A stretch of DNA of 64,000 nt from Boswellia sacra (Eukaryota; Streptophyta; Magnoliopsida; Sapindales; Burseraceae), in NCBI GenBank assembly GCA_013180625.2, contig SNVD02013928.1, positions 20,516 through 84,515 of the forward strand, in the 5' to 3' direction. The translations under genes were made by a program, and so were the position numbers. Below the pieces are notes generated by a model. That model was not told the origin of the DNA, did not search any database, and saw only the letters and a list, made by a program, of their open reading frames with translations. Each line of letters opens with the position of its first letter. Position 1 is the stretch's first letter. Shown here piece after piece: positions 45,947 to 58,079 of the stretch.

Positions 45947-47503
45947 ATAAGTAATGTAAAGGTTAGCAAAGTAAGTTAATAGAAAATACTTATTATATCA
46001 ATGTTTCCCAGATTTTTCTTTGCAGTAATTTTTTTTAAAAGAAACGTTATAAGCCTTAAACCAAAAAGAAAAAGGGGAAAACAAAAGAATTGGGTCGTAA
46101 GGCTATAAAACAATTAGTCGTATAAGTATCGTTCTGTTTCTGGAACCAAAAAACAAAATCGAATAGAATTTCAACAACTTTTACATATAGGTATCAACGA
46201 AATTTTTCTCTCTCCAAAGAAAAAAAAAAGTAACTATAAAGCATTATATATTTCAATCTCTAGATTTCATTTAAGCTAAATATAATGTGAAGGAAACGTT
46301 TAATGATTGTAAAACATAAACCTGCAGTATACAAATTTTATGATAACGTACATAAAATATATATACAATAAAACCTCGATATACAAATCTTCGATAAAAT
46401 TGTCAAGCCCTATGATTATCCCGCTGGTCATCAATCACCTTTATTGGCTCGAGTTCAGCGATAATTACAATATTATGAGGACCGACTCTTCATGATCTAG
46501 AAGATTAATAGATTAGTTTTGACAAATGATGTGGTATTTCGCTGCTGGAAGCCGAGAAAGATCCCACCATCATCGTATACATATTTCTCGGCTTCCAGAG
46601 GCCTCTTCTTCCCCTTCAGCCTCTTGAAGCTCTCCTTCACTTCCTTTCCAGCCCGCTCTGCTCTTCCTCTCCTCTATCTCCCTCTCAATATAGTTCCCAA
46701 TAATATTATCCTCATCATCCTCGTTTTTGCCCATCAAATTAGTTGTACTACTCCTCCTTTTGCCTTCAATTGAACCATCCTTCTTCACCAATCTCTTTCT
46801 GTGTTTCAATTTCTCTTTATTGTAGACCCGAGTTTGCCACTGAGCCCTCTTCGGGAAGTCAACGATGTCATTGGTTCATGTAATTGTTTAGCAGTGAACT
46901 TTTTTAAAAGATTGTTCGTTTAATGTTTAAACATTGAGAGAATCTTGGTGCAGGTTCATCTAATTAAGGGTATAATTTGATGTCATTGGTTATATAGTAG
47001 CATCATCATCACTATTGAGACACCTTGAACGTTGAAAGTGGCGTTCTACTCGTTTTAATGCTTGTATATTTTGGTGACAATAAAGGATTGATGTTTTATA
47101 TGAAAAAAGCATACCGAAAGCCTTGTTATGAATTCAGTTTTCAAATAGGATAATATCTTACACTGCCCCTCAAGTTTGTCATAATACTACCCAGAAATGT
47201 AGTTTCATATTTGTATTATTTAGGTCTTTAAGGTTTACATATTTCTATGATCTAAGTCCACTAGGCTGAATCCCTTTGCTTTTTTGTAGACTAAATTATA
47301 ATTGAATAATTAGTTATGATAAAAATGAAATTAATATCACCCATACTTATTGAATATCCAGGCCTAGTTAAAAAAAAATATCTCTATTCATTTGTTGAAA
47401 AGTCAAACAAGATTAATCAACTAAGCTAGATGATACAAATACGCAAACCTTGAATATTAAAATGATACATATACAAAACTACATTTTTTAATGGTATTAT
47501 GTC
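45947..47503. other. Intergenic, no supported gene
   Basis: Holds the hairpin at 46545-46598 and, at 46915-46980, a block similar to 21720-21830. Frames of 79-84 codons overlap on opposite strands at 46519-46809, one Ser/Pro/Leu-rich and one Lys/Glu/Arg-rich. Neither has a recognised domain. Confidence 0.4.
46545..46598. repeat. Perfect inverted repeat, 15-bp stem
   Basis: CTGGAAGCCGAGAAA (46545-46559) and TTTCTCGGCTTCCAG (46584-46598) are exact reverse complements with a 24-base loop. Confidence 0.85.
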
Positions 47504-47831
47504 AAACCTTAGGGTTAGTATATGATATTAACCTGTTTTGAAATTAAAATAGCTATACAGAATGATTCAGTTATTTAATGGAATAGTATCAAAAATTCTT
47601 CCTCATGGTTTGCTTTAATATCTTGGAAAGTATGTTTAGAGAATATATCAATGTGACCCTTAACCAAACCTTATGGTTAGTATATGATATTATCCCGTTT
47701 TGAAATTAAAATAGCTATACAGAATGATTCAGTTATTTAATGGAATAGTATCAAAAATTCTTCCATATGGTTTGCTTTAATATCACTTGGAAAGTATGTT
47801 TAAAGAATATATCAGTGTAACCCTTAACATT
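47504..47831 (+). repeat. Tandem duplication, period 162 bp
   Basis: Two copies start at AAACCTTA (47504) and AAACCTTA (47666). They share GGTTAGTATATGATATTA, ATAGCTATACAGAATGATTC and a block reading ATCAAAAATTCTTCC, with few differences. An inverted copy of the last third (GTGATATTAAAGCAAACCATA) lies at 47970-47990. Confidence 0.88.
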
Positions 47832-48473
47832 CGAATTTTTATATCATCTAAGTACATTAAACATGTATTTTTGTATCATCTAAGTCGATTTTTTATCATT
47901 CGAATGGACCTGGATGATACAAAAATGCAAGGTAGAAGGTCATGCTAATACATTCCTCAAATAGACTTTCTCAGTGATATTAAAGCAAACCATAGAGAAA
48001 GTTTTTAATATTGTGCCGTTATTTAATTGATAGAGATGAGAAGTCTCAAGTATGGATAATTGCACTCAAAATCTCAAATTGTAACTAAGTTCATAAAAAT
48101 TTTTATCAAATACATGGGTTGTCCTAAGTGTGGAATATTTATGTTAATAGAATACCCTTATTTAGAATTCATTTTTGTGAACTTGACGTTACAAGAGATT
48201 TTGTTATGATTGTGATAATTGTCTCAAATTCTATTCCAACTTTTGTATCACAAATTATATGTATTTATTTAGCCGTCACCAAGTAAATTATTTGATAATG
48301 TAATAAAAATTATGAAGTAGGTAGTTTTTAATTCATGAATGTTATTTGTGATAAATTTTAGGATGTTCAGTTATCACTGCTCATTCTGCTATTAGGAGAT
48401 AGAAAATACATCAAATTGGATAAAATACTATGGTTTCTTGGCGTAGACTGTCACCTTAAATATATACATATAC

Positions 48474-48507
<34 letters not shown>

Positions 48508-50137
48508 TACTACCTGAGCAACCGTTTCGACAATGACGTCCACATGAGCTTCCTCTTACATGGCCCCTCAACTGGTCTCGTTCTTGCTGCCCATTAAACT
48601 TATTATGGGTGAAATTATAAATTAATTAACTTTACACTTCATGAGGCCTATGAAAATTTCAAGTTTTTAAGGAAAGTGAGGGTGGTCGGGCTGGCTCAAG
48701 TTTTTAAGGAATTTTTATTTGGTATGAAAATTTCAAATTATAACTCTTAAACCCTCGCTTTAAGGCAATTTATATTTCTATACCGTAACCAAGCTTGAGA
48801 AAAATAAAAGATTTGTATGAAAAAAAAATCATTTTAAATCTTATAACACATTTAAAAGAAATTATCCTTTATGTGATCTTTATTATCTTTTTATTAATTA
48901 TTTTGTTATAAAATGTAATCACACTTAAATTAAAATTTACCAATTTATAGTTTCCATGATTCTTCTCTTTCTCATTTCAAATTTTAATTTAATATATAAG
49001 TATAAATAAACATATATTTTTTTTACCTAACACATTTCTTGTTTATGTAGAATTTCTTTTATAACAAAATTTTGTTATAAACTAAACATTGACAAAAAAT
49101 TTTAGCTCACTCAAAGAAAATTTTCTTGTTACCGTTGTTAAATATATATAATACTTCAATTGACTGTCCGCAATTGTATCCCATTAACACTTATTTTTTT
49201 GAGTTCTTATTTTTTTATCTTATTACATCCTTATTTTCTTATTATTTTTTGATAATTCTATGGAGATGTTTAAATTTTATAAGGATATTTTAGTTAATAA
49301 AATTTTGAATTGTCTAGAAACTATTGACTAGGATAGAAGGGGCAAAATCAAACAATAAGAGTTAAAAATTAAATAAAAGTACTATAATCATGATATCATT
49401 GGTTGATTATATTTTTATTCAATATATCTTGAATACATTTTCATATTTTGAAGAAATCTATCAGTAATTGTTTATATTTAATTAATAGTTAATTTATACT
49501 TAAGTTATCTAATAATTTTCATAAAAAATGATTTAGATGAGATCATAAATGATTTTCTTTTTATATTGAAAGGTATAACACATTATTCCATAGGCTCTCA
49601 TCTTAATATATAAGCTATTTGGAAAGAAAAAAAAAATCCGATACATAAAATGAGAAAAAGTAGAAAACCTAAACTAATATGTTTCAATTTTCATGAGGCT
49701 GAAGGTTTAAGAGAGATTGAGAAACTTAATTGACATTAAGTTATTTTACGAAAAACTTAGAAGTCCAGGAGGGGCAAGCTGTCCGCCTATGTGCAGGAGG
49801 CTTCATGGAGATCGAGGATGACGTTTATCCCCAAGATCGGAGTTACAATCAAGAGATAGAACCACAATAGTCTCATTTTTCGATAACCAAACCAGCCAAT
49901 TTTACAACAAAGACATAAAACGGAACGACAATTGGCCATAGCCTTATTATTACAACGCAGAGATCAAGCCTCATAAGAACGACAAGGGGGAAGGAGGGAA
50001 ACGTACATAATCAAGACGCAAAAGTCATGACAGAGTTGACACTATTATTTATTTATTTATCGTTGCATGTGAGTCGTTAACTCTGAATATTTTCCCAGAA
50101 AATCTTCAGTGCAGACAGATGCATGCATGTACCAACT
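47832..50137. other. Intergenic, no supported gene
   Basis: AT-rich, with a (TA)n microsatellite with TACATA interruptions at about 48461-48508. 49750-50090 is more balanced but shows no coding block. Confidence 0.4.
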
Positions 50138-50305
50138 TCAATTACCCAGCTTCTTACCCAGCTTCTCCACCAACGTCTTCATCTCCTCCTGCCACTTCTT
50201 CAGCTCCTCCGGCCAGTCCGGCAGCGGCGGCTGTTGCTGAATCTCATGCGTGCGCCGAGGGCGGGGAAGTTCTGGACTGTTCTCCTTACCAATTTTTGAT
50301 TCCAT
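50138..50305 (-). CDS. Possible small gene, 55 codons, unknown function
   Basis: The minus-strand ATG at 50305 opens a frame to a stop at 50138, clearly less AT-rich than the DNA around it. The product starts MESKIGKENS. It has a proline-rich middle (EIQQQPPLPDWPEELKKW) and ends in a charged, heptad-like helix (EEMKTLVEKLGKKL). A TATA box (TATATATAG on minus, 50348-50358) lies about 45 bases upstream, and the first ATG after it is this one. I recognise no family. The plus strand over the same bases is a Pro/Ala/Ser-rich frame with no better claim. Moderate doubt remains because it is short. Confidence 0.35.
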   Translation of the reverse strand: MESKIGKENSPELPRPRRTHEIQQQPPLPDWPEELKKWQEEMKTLVEKLGKKLGN

Positions 50306-50788
50306 GTTTGTAGTTAAATATTCAAAAAATCTCAATCTAGGGCTCCCTATATATATAGAAATATGGAGCAATTTTTTAATATGACAAACACCTAATTTAC
50401 ATTTTTAATGGGTTATGAGCAAGATGAAAATGACAAGAATCCAAATACATGATACATGTATATAGTTATCCTTTGTACCAAACTCAACAATTTTTTAGTC
50501 GTTTAAATTGTAACAGATTAATAGCTATGAATTGGTGCTACAAATTTGCATTAAAAAGATTAAGCCACATAATGACATTATTAATATATTAGTAACCAAA
50601 TTTAGTTCTCGTTCTAAGACTTTATAAGCTTTCACTTAGTTTTATATCTATAAGCTGAAAATTTATTTAGCTAGCCAATTCTGATCATCGATCATCATGT
50701 ATAAAGCCATCTGTTACTATGTGAAGCATCTAAACTAACTAATCCATAACATGCCATGAGAAAACTCTCTGCAACTCGATTTATATTG
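50306..50788. other. Intergenic, upstream side of the 55-codon frame
   Basis: AT-rich. Apart from the TATA motif nothing is recognised. Confidence 0.35.
50348..50358 (-). promoter_or_regulatory. TATA box upstream of the 55-codon frame
   Basis: CTATATATATA on the minus strand, followed by GGGAGCCCTAGATTGAG and then the ATG. Confidence 0.35.
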
Positions 50789-50793
50789 AAAAT

Positions 50794-51242
50794 TATTAGG
50801 AGATTGAACACTTCCACCGTAGCTCAAATAAAAGACAAGAAAACAATTATTATGTTAGAAATAATAATTTGGGTGGTACTGTCTTCCACAGAAATTAAAA
50901 TACACAACTTGGGCGGCTCAGCCTTCTACAGTAAATAAATTAAAGGCAATAAAGAAAATAAAGACACAAATATTTAACGTGATAAAACTCTCATTCAAGG
51001 GAAACCTCCACGGGACAAGACCGAAAATATTTTACTATGAAGAAAAATGTTACAATATCTCTCATAATTAGAATGGAGGAGATTACAAGGGAGAAAGAAG
51101 AGAAAAGCTTATTGCATAAGCTTGGGACAAATATAACGGGAGGAGGGGGCTTTATTATATAGCCAAGCCTCTCCCCCTTACACTTTGTTTCTCACCAATG
51201 TGGGATTGGGTGAAAGACAAAAATGCCTTCACTCACTTCACA
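50794..51242 (-). repeat. 3' LTR of the Tork-like copia element
   Basis: 449 bp, similar throughout to 57100-57549 (AGATTGAACACT, AGCTCAAATAAAAGAC, GGCTTTATTATATAGCC). The first bases have mutated from TGTTAG to TATTAG. Confidence 0.88.
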
Positions 51243-51294
51243 TTCTCCCACTTAAAGGTATTTTTTCTTTCAGTCTTGTCTCTATACATGCTGC

Positions 51295-51667
51295 TCACAT
51301 CTCTAATAGGCCATAAGACGTTCTACACCAGATGAACTTCTTAGCATTGATTGGTTTGGTCAATGCATCTGCTATGTTGTCCTTCGTATGTATTTTTTGC
51401 ATATCCACTATTCCATCTTCCACTACTTCTTGTACATAATGATATTGAACTCCTATGTGCTTCGTTCTTGAATGAAAGACTGGATTCCTTGCAATATGCA
51501 AGGCACTCTGACTATCACAAAATAAAGAAATATTCTCTTGTTTGTACCCGAGTTCCTCCAATAACCTTTTGATCCAAATAGGTTCCTTACAAGCTTGTGT
51601 AGCTGCTATATACTCTGCTTATGTTGTAGATAGAGCCACAACAGTTTGTAATTTTGATACCCAGCTC
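51295..51667 (-). pseudogene. Copia RNase H, C-terminal part (3' of the hAT insertion)
   Basis: Encodes SLFCDSQSALHIARNPVFHS (with the catalytic Asp region of RNase H), then RTKHI, and ends DALTKPI-like. The upstream half lies on the other side of the hAT element. Confidence 0.8.
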
Positions 51668-51678
51668 ACAGCACCTCT

Positions 51679-53201
51679 TAGGGATGGCAAAAAAAACTGG
51701 GTAATCCGGGTACAAATTTACCCAGATTTGCGGGTATCAAATGCGGGTGCGGGTATGAAATAGGATTTAAAATCCGGGTGTGGTATTCATCCTCCCCGGC
51801 CCGCACCCGTACCAATCTATATACAAAATTTTAAAAAAATTAAAATTATTTATAAAATATAAATTATTGGGAATTTGGGAATTGGGATAGAAATTTCTAA
51901 TCCCTAATTGACGTAAATCACCGCACGCAGCATGCTAAGCCTCTGTTCTGCGGCTCTGCCTCTCTCAGTCTCTCCTCTCTCGCTGCCGCCTCCTCAAATC
52001 GGCTCATCCTCATCCTCTGCCTCTCAGTCACGGTCTCTTAGTCTCTCAGTCTCTCAGTCTCTCTCGGTCACGGACTCACGGTCGTCATTCTCTAGCTGAG
52101 GCCACGTCTTCCATTCACTGGTCAGGAGCCACAACTCTCAACTCAGCCTCTGAAAGCCCTTCCATCCTTCTCCATCGGTGCACACTGGCTAGATGCTTCC
52201 ATCTACTGAGCGAGTCCAAAATGCTGGAGTAATATCGGACAATAAAGCTAGGACTAGTGCTACTTCGGGCAGAACAAAAAAGGTTGTTAGAATTAACATA
52301 GAATGATACAAGCATCTCATTTAGTTTCAATCTGTTGGAGTAGGACCAAACATTTATTGCATCTCATTTAGTTTCAATTTATTGCATCTTTTGCTTTACA
52401 ATACTGGCAGATTTTTCTTTTTTTCAACCTGCCATATTTGTCAGATTTTTTTTTCATATTTGTAGAGATATTTGGCAGATTTTTTTTTTGGCTTTGCAAT
52501 TTATTGGATAGCTTACTGCAGGTTTCAATGACATGGTGATTAGTGTTGTTTCAGTTAGTTTAGTGTTGTTTGTTTCAGTCAGTTTAGTGTTGTTTGTTTC
52601 AGTCAGTTTAGTGTTGTTTCGGTCAGTCGTTTCATGGCACATGAAGGCTGCTAGTAGCACCTCTGCACCTCATCACTTTGAGTGTAAATTGTGTTGTTTC
52701 ATGGCACATGAAAGTGTGTCATTAGTGTTGTTTCATTAGGGAAAAAGAACTTGTAACAGCCTGCTACAATGTGTGAACTGTCAATTTTAAAACATAGGTG
52801 GATTACAAATGAATGATACAGTGTAATTGATGAATTAATTACATCTTTATTGCATCTCTTTCTTTACAATACTTTAGAATTTGTAATTGATACATCGCTT
52901 TAGAATTTTCAGATTACAAATGAGATACACCAATTTTCAGCTTCTGCCGCAAACATTTCTTCATTCCAGGCTATAGAATTTCCTTCCAGGCTTTGGAAAG
53001 GCTTTAGAAAGGCTTTATAAATCCGGGTAAATCTGGGTAAAATCCGGGTGCGGGGAGGAAAATCACAAATCGGGGTAAACCCACACCCGTATTGTATACA
53101 AAATATCTGGGGAAAACCCGGGTTCCGGGGCGGAAAAATTTAATCCGGTCCGGGTGCGAAAATGCGAAACCCGCACCTGCACCCAGATTTTGCCTTCCCT
53201 A
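51679..53201. mobile_element. Non-autonomous hAT element, 1523 bp, inserted in copia RNase H
   Basis: Termini TAGGGATGGCAAAA and, as the reverse complement of the right end, TAGGGAAGGCAAAA. The perfect 8-bp duplication GCACCTCT is at 51671-51678 and 53202-53209. Both subterminal regions are full of CCGGGT and GCGGGTGCGGGT motifs. No transposase is present. The middle contains CTCAGT repeats (about 52010-52075) and a tandem repeat (52545-52625). Confidence 0.9.
52545..52625 (+). repeat. Tandem repeat within the hAT element, unit 24 bp
   Basis: About three and a half copies of TTTCAGTCAGTTTAGTGTTG plus TTTG. Short open frames across it are products of the repeat. Confidence 0.88.
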
Positions 53202-54330
53202 GCACCTCTTACAAGTGTAAACACATAGCCTGTAGTGGACTTCCTTTTGTCAAGATCTCCTGCAAAATCTGAATCAACATAGCCCTTGACAATGAACTCT
53301 GATCCTCCATAGCATAGTGCAGCATTAGAGATCCCTTTAATGTATCTAAGGATCCTCTTAACAAATTCCAATGCTTTCTCCCCAGATTAGCCATGAATCT
53401 ACTGACTGCTCCCACTGCTTGTGCAATGTCTGGTCTTGTACATATCATAGTGTATATAAGGCTCCCTACTGCTGATGCATACAGTATTCGAGATATTTCC
53501 ATCCTCTCCGCTTCATTGCTAGGACTCATACTTGAGGATAATTTATGATTAACCGGAAATCGGGTAGAAATTGGCTTACAATCTTGCATGTTGAAGTGGC
53601 GTAAGATTTTCTTCAAGTAGTTCTTTTGAGATAGCCAAATCTTCCTGTTTTTTCTGTCTCGGTGAATTTGCATCCCTAGAATCTTGTTTACCGGTCCTAA
53701 ATCCTTCATTTCAAATCCCCTAGCCAATTGTGCCTTTAATTCTTGGACTTGATCTTTGTTAGTGCCTGCTACCAACATATCGTCCACGTATAACAGCAAA
53801 ATAACAAAGTCTTTCTCAAATCTCTTGTAATACGTACAATGATCTGAACTGAGTCTGTTGTATCCAAGGCTGATGATGAATGAATCAAATCTCTTGTACC
53901 AACATCTCGATGCATGTTTTAAGCCGTACAAAGATTTGGTCAACCTGCAAACCAAGTTCTCATTTCCTTCTTTAATAAAACCTTCCGGTTAGAGCATATA
54001 AATTTCTTCTTTAAGTTCTCCATGAAGAAACACAGTTTTTACATCTAACTGCTCTAAGTGTAAGTCAAATGTAGCACACGTAGTCAAGACTGCTCGAATT
54101 GTTGTAAGTCTTATCACATGAGAGAATATCTCATTGAAATCAACTCATTCTTTCTGAGCATATCCTTTGACCACCAGTCTAGCACGATACCGCTCCATTT
54201 GATCATTGCCATCACTTTTGATCTTGTAGACCCATTTATTTCCGATGACTTTTCTTCCATGTGGTAGTGACATAAGTTCCCATGTCTTGTTTTTGTCTAA
54301 AGCTTCCATCTCTTCCTGCATTGCTGTCAT
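53202..54330 (-). pseudogene. Copia reverse transcriptase and N-terminal RNase H
   Basis: 53209-53955 is open for 248 codons, from LTKSLYGLKHASRCWYKRF through an intact YVDD box (LLLYVDDMLVAG, residues 51-62) to PDIAQAVGAVSRFM. A frameshift near 53370 moves RNase H (VKGYVDSDFAGDLDKRKSTT) to another frame. The start of the domain (MTAMQEEMEALDKNKTWEL) is at 54330-54145, with stops between. Confidence 0.82.
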
Positions 54331-55860
54331 CCATAGAGATGCATCAGAACTTTTTATAGCCTCCTGAAAGGTTGAAGGCTCCCCATCTTCTGTTAGAAGA
54401 CAGTATGTAACATTGCTCACCATCACATACTTTGAATACCAAGAAGGTTCTCTCCTTTCACGAGTTGATCGACAGACTTCAGGTGCTTCAGACTCGACTG
54501 GTTCTTGATCATCGTGTTCCGGTGCTGCTTTAGAAAAAACTGTTTCTTTCTGTACTAATACAGTCTCAACATTTTTCTTCGTGCTATCATTTTCTTCACA
54601 TTTAAACATGTCTTCTACAAAGATAACATTTCTGCTGATGACAACCTTACGGGCAGTAGGATCCCATAGGCGATACCCCTTTACTCCATCAGCATATCCC
54701 AAGAAGATACAATTCCTGGATTTTGGATCCAGTTTCGTTCTTTCTTGGTCATGATACATCATATAAGCGGGATATCTAAAAATATGAAGGGAGGAATAAT
54801 CAGTTGACTTACCAGTCTACATCTCCATAGGTGTCTTCATCTCAATTGCTGTTGATAGAGACCTATTTATCAAGTAACAGGTTGTAGTGGCTGCTTCTGC
54901 CCAAAATGTATTGGGTAAACCCGCAGTCCTTAGTAACGCTCTCATTCTTTCTGCGAGAGTTCTATTTGTCTGCTCTGCCACTCCATTTTATTGTGGTGTG
55001 TAAGCAACTATCTTCTACCGTTTTATACCTTATTGACTGCAAAATGTGTCAAACTCCTTGTTGCAGAATTCTCTCCCATTATCTGTCCTCAAACACTTGA
55101 TCCTTTTTTCGGATTCAAGTTCCACTTGTGCTTTGAAGGCTTTAAATACAGAAAATATATCTGACTTTTTCTTGTTGACATACACCCAACATCTTCTAGA
55201 ATAATCATATACAAATAATACAAGGTAGTTTGCTCCTCCTAGGGATGTGACCGGTGATTCCCAAACATCAGAATGAATCAAGTCTAGAATGTTTTTACTC
55301 CTAGCAATAGATCTGCTAAAACTCAGTCTACTCTGCTTGCTAATAACACAATGCTCACAGAATGGTAAACTTATAATTTTAATTCCAGGAAGCAGTTTTC
55401 GATCAGAGAGAATCTTCAAACCTCTTTCGAATATATGGCCAAGTCTTTGATGCCATATCATAGACAATTCTTCTCCAGAACTAATAACCGCTGTTTCTGC
55501 CTCCTAAATAGTTTCTCCATGGAGCGTGTATAGGTTAGCAACAATCTTTTCTGCCTTCATCACCACAAACGCCTCTTTTACAACCTTCATAGTCCCATTT
55601 TTTGTATGGAACTCACATCTGAGGTTATCCAACTGTCCCATCGATAGCAAATTCTTCTTCAAGCCAATCACATGTCGTACATCCTGGATAGTGCGAATTG
55701 TACCATCGAACATTTTTACTTTGACGACTCTAATACCAGCGATTTTTAAGGTATGATCATCACCAATGTACACAGACCCTTCTGAGATAGGCTTATATTT
55801 GTAGAACCAATCTTTTCTAGAAGTCATATGCCATGTTGCTGCTGAATCAATTAACTATAT
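54145..55860 (-). pseudogene. Copia protease and integrase
   Basis: The protease motif DSAATWHMTS lies near 55850-55820. 55030-55467 holds the zinc domain (WHQRLGH, then CEHC) and integrase with Asp67 (HSDVW) and Asp129 (RTDNGREF) both kept. 54145-54762 continues with the integrase C-terminal part (RTKLDPKSRNCIFLGYADG). Stops at about 55503 and 55030 and others interrupt the frame. Confidence 0.82.
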
Positions 55861-56044
55861 ATCAGCAAACCTTTTTCTGCCTTCCACAACTGTTGTTGTC
55901 TCGCTGCACAAGATTTCGCCATCCCTTGAAGTACTTGCTATACAACCTTGAGATCCTGACGACTAAGATTCTTTTCCTTTGTTGTTTCCCTCTCCATTCT
56001 TCTTAAGATGTCAACACTCGTTCTTCACGTGCCCTTGCTTTCCA

Positions 56045-56745
56045 CAATGGTAGCATTTAACAAACTTCCTTCCTTTAGACTTTCCCCTGTTCTGATTGTG
56101 ACTCCTACTGGAACCACGTTCCCTTGATCTCTCTCTATTGGCGGATAAAGCCTCTGTTTGTTAAGAAGTCATTATTCTATCTTCCTTGTTTTTACGTCTG
56201 CTTTCTTCTTCTAAGACAGTAATTGCAACATCATTAAAAACTAGAGATGACTTAATCGAACCATTTGCCAAGTTGAGGATGGGATTATCATATGAATTAG
56301 GTAGACTCTGAAGTAGAAGTTCAACACATTCCTTCTCTTCTATGTTATGCTCCATAGTTGAGAGCTGAGAGAATAACTTCTTCAAAGTGTTGATATGTTC
56401 AGTCACCGGAGTGGTTTCTGACATACAAAAAGTGTACAGCTTTCTTTTTAAGAAAATTTTGTTGTGTAAAGATTTTGTTTCATACAGGCTTGTCAACGTA
56501 TCTCAAATCTCCTTTGTAGAGTTCAATTCTTGAATACTTGATAGCACTTCATCTGCAACCGCTAGATATAGAATTGTCATCACATCACCATCTATTTTCT
56601 CCCATTTCTTGTCATCTTGCATACTTTCTGATCTTCCATCAATTGCTTCAAGGCAATTTTCTTTTCTCAAGATAGCCTTTATTTTTATTTTCCATAACCC
56701 AAAGTTGTTTCCATCGAACTTCTCTATCTTAAATTTGGCTGTCAT
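56045..56745 (-). pseudogene. Copia Gag with zinc knuckle
   Basis: ATG at 56745 (MTAKFKIEKFDGNNFGLWKI). There is an in-frame TGA at about 56500, where related proteins have Trp (KEI-stop-DTL), and a second stop at 56161. The frame then reaches a CCHC knuckle (CYHCGKQGHVKNEC) near 56060-56020. Confidence 0.82.
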
Positions 56746-57099
56746 TTGTCTTGCAGTGAACAGTACATTATATGTGAACAGTACTCTTGAACAGTAATAT
56801 ATATGTGAACAGTACCCTTAAATAGTATCGTATACGTGAACAGTAACAATATCTGTATACGTACACCACTACTAAACAGTAACCAGGAATACTAGTAAGT
56901 GCCGGTACCATTTAATATACACCAAAAAAGCTTCCAGAAAATACTGGAGGGGTCACAAGCGGTCCCACTTAAAATCCAGTCTCCCTAGACTCTTATCGTC
57001 TCTTTGACAAAACTTTCTTAGACATGTATATAACCATACAAGTAACCATTCACTGCCCTAATCCTTGGTTCTGCCTTCGCAACCTTGCTCTGATATCAC

Positions 57100-57549
57100 T
57101 GTTAGAAGATTGAACACTCCCACCGCAGCTCAAATAAAAGACAAAAAAATAATTGTTATGTTAGAAATAACAATTTGGGTGGTAGTGCCTTCTACAGTAA
57201 TTAAAATATACAACTTGGGCTGCTCAGTCTTCTGCAGTAAATAAATTAAAGGCAATAAAGAAAATAAAGGCATAAATATTTAACGTGGTAAAACTTTCAA
57301 TTCAAGGGAAACCTCCACGGAATAAGACCGAAAATATTTTACTATGAAGAAAAATGTTACAATCTCTCTCATAATTAGAATGGAGAAGATTACAATGGAG
57401 AAAGAAGAGAAAAGCTTATTGCATAAGCTTAGGACAAGTATGAGGGGAGGAGGGGGCTTTATTATATAGCCAAGCCTCTCCCCCTTACACTTTGTTTCCC
57501 ACCAATATGGGATTGGATAAAAGGCAAAAATGTCTTCACTCACTTCACA
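57100..57549 (-). repeat. 5' LTR of the Tork-like copia element
   Basis: 450 bp, TGTTAGAAGATTG at the plus-strand left end and CACTTCACA at the right. Read on minus it starts TGTGAAGTG and has a TATA-like CTATATAATAAAG near 57460-57472. Confidence 0.88.
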
Positions 57550-57554
57550 AAAAT

Positions 57555-58079
57555 TATATGCATGAGTGGACAATTAGAAGATTGAATGACCTCGCATAGC
57601 ATAATATTTTCTGCAAACTGGAAAAGATTAGAAAATGAAACGGAACAAACATTTACACCATCTCTAATACATTCTTAAGGGCCCTAAGTTTTAGAGTTAA
57701 ATTATTGTTTTTGAATTTATATATGCCTTCACCTGTTGCTTTTAAATTCTATTTATTCGCTTGTATGTATCATTCCCATTCGTACACTGACGATATTTTC
57801 TATAGGAAATTCATCCAAGACAACAAAAGATTGTCTGGGGAGTGGGCTCCGAATCATTGTTTAAACTTTAAAATTTAGAAAATAGTTCCATATCCATGCA
57901 TTAACTCCGTTTGTTAACCTATATCTTCTCCTTTTTATTTTTAAATTACGCAAATTTATTTTCTATAACTTTACTCCAATATTTATAAAATTGACGAATT
58001 ACTATTAATTAAGGCAGCCTAAGTCCAATTCTCTTCTTAAACAACAGATCACAAGCAACATTTACCTGAAATTAGTACG
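57555..58079. other. Intergenic, nothing recognised
   Basis: AT-rich. No coding or terminal-repeat support. Confidence 0.35.

Larger units (their letters stand above)
50794..57549 (-). mobile_element. Tork-like Ty1/copia retrotransposon, minus strand, with a nested hAT element
   Basis: LTRs of about 450 bp at 50794-51242 and 57100-57549. The target duplication AAAAT is on both sides (50789-50793, 57550-57554). The primer site in reverse (GCTCTGATATCA, 57087-57098) lies next to the 5' LTR, and the polypurine tract in reverse (TTCTCCCACTT) is at 51243-51253. Gag, protease, integrase, reverse transcriptase and RNase H follow in copia order but contain stops and frameshifts. Without the hAT element the length is about 5.2 kb, normal for copia. 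Gag start and RT blocks resemble the Tork/Tnt1 lineage. Confidence 0.9.

Noticed and set aside
46519..46809. 84- and 79-codon frames on opposite strands as genes
   Set aside because: Mirror frames in a skewed region with no recognisable domain or promoter.
52454..52739. 68-codon frames on both strands with Thr-Glu-Thr-Asn or Val-Ser-Leu-Val-Leu-Phe repeats
   Set aside because: They are translations of the 24-bp tandem repeat inside the hAT element.
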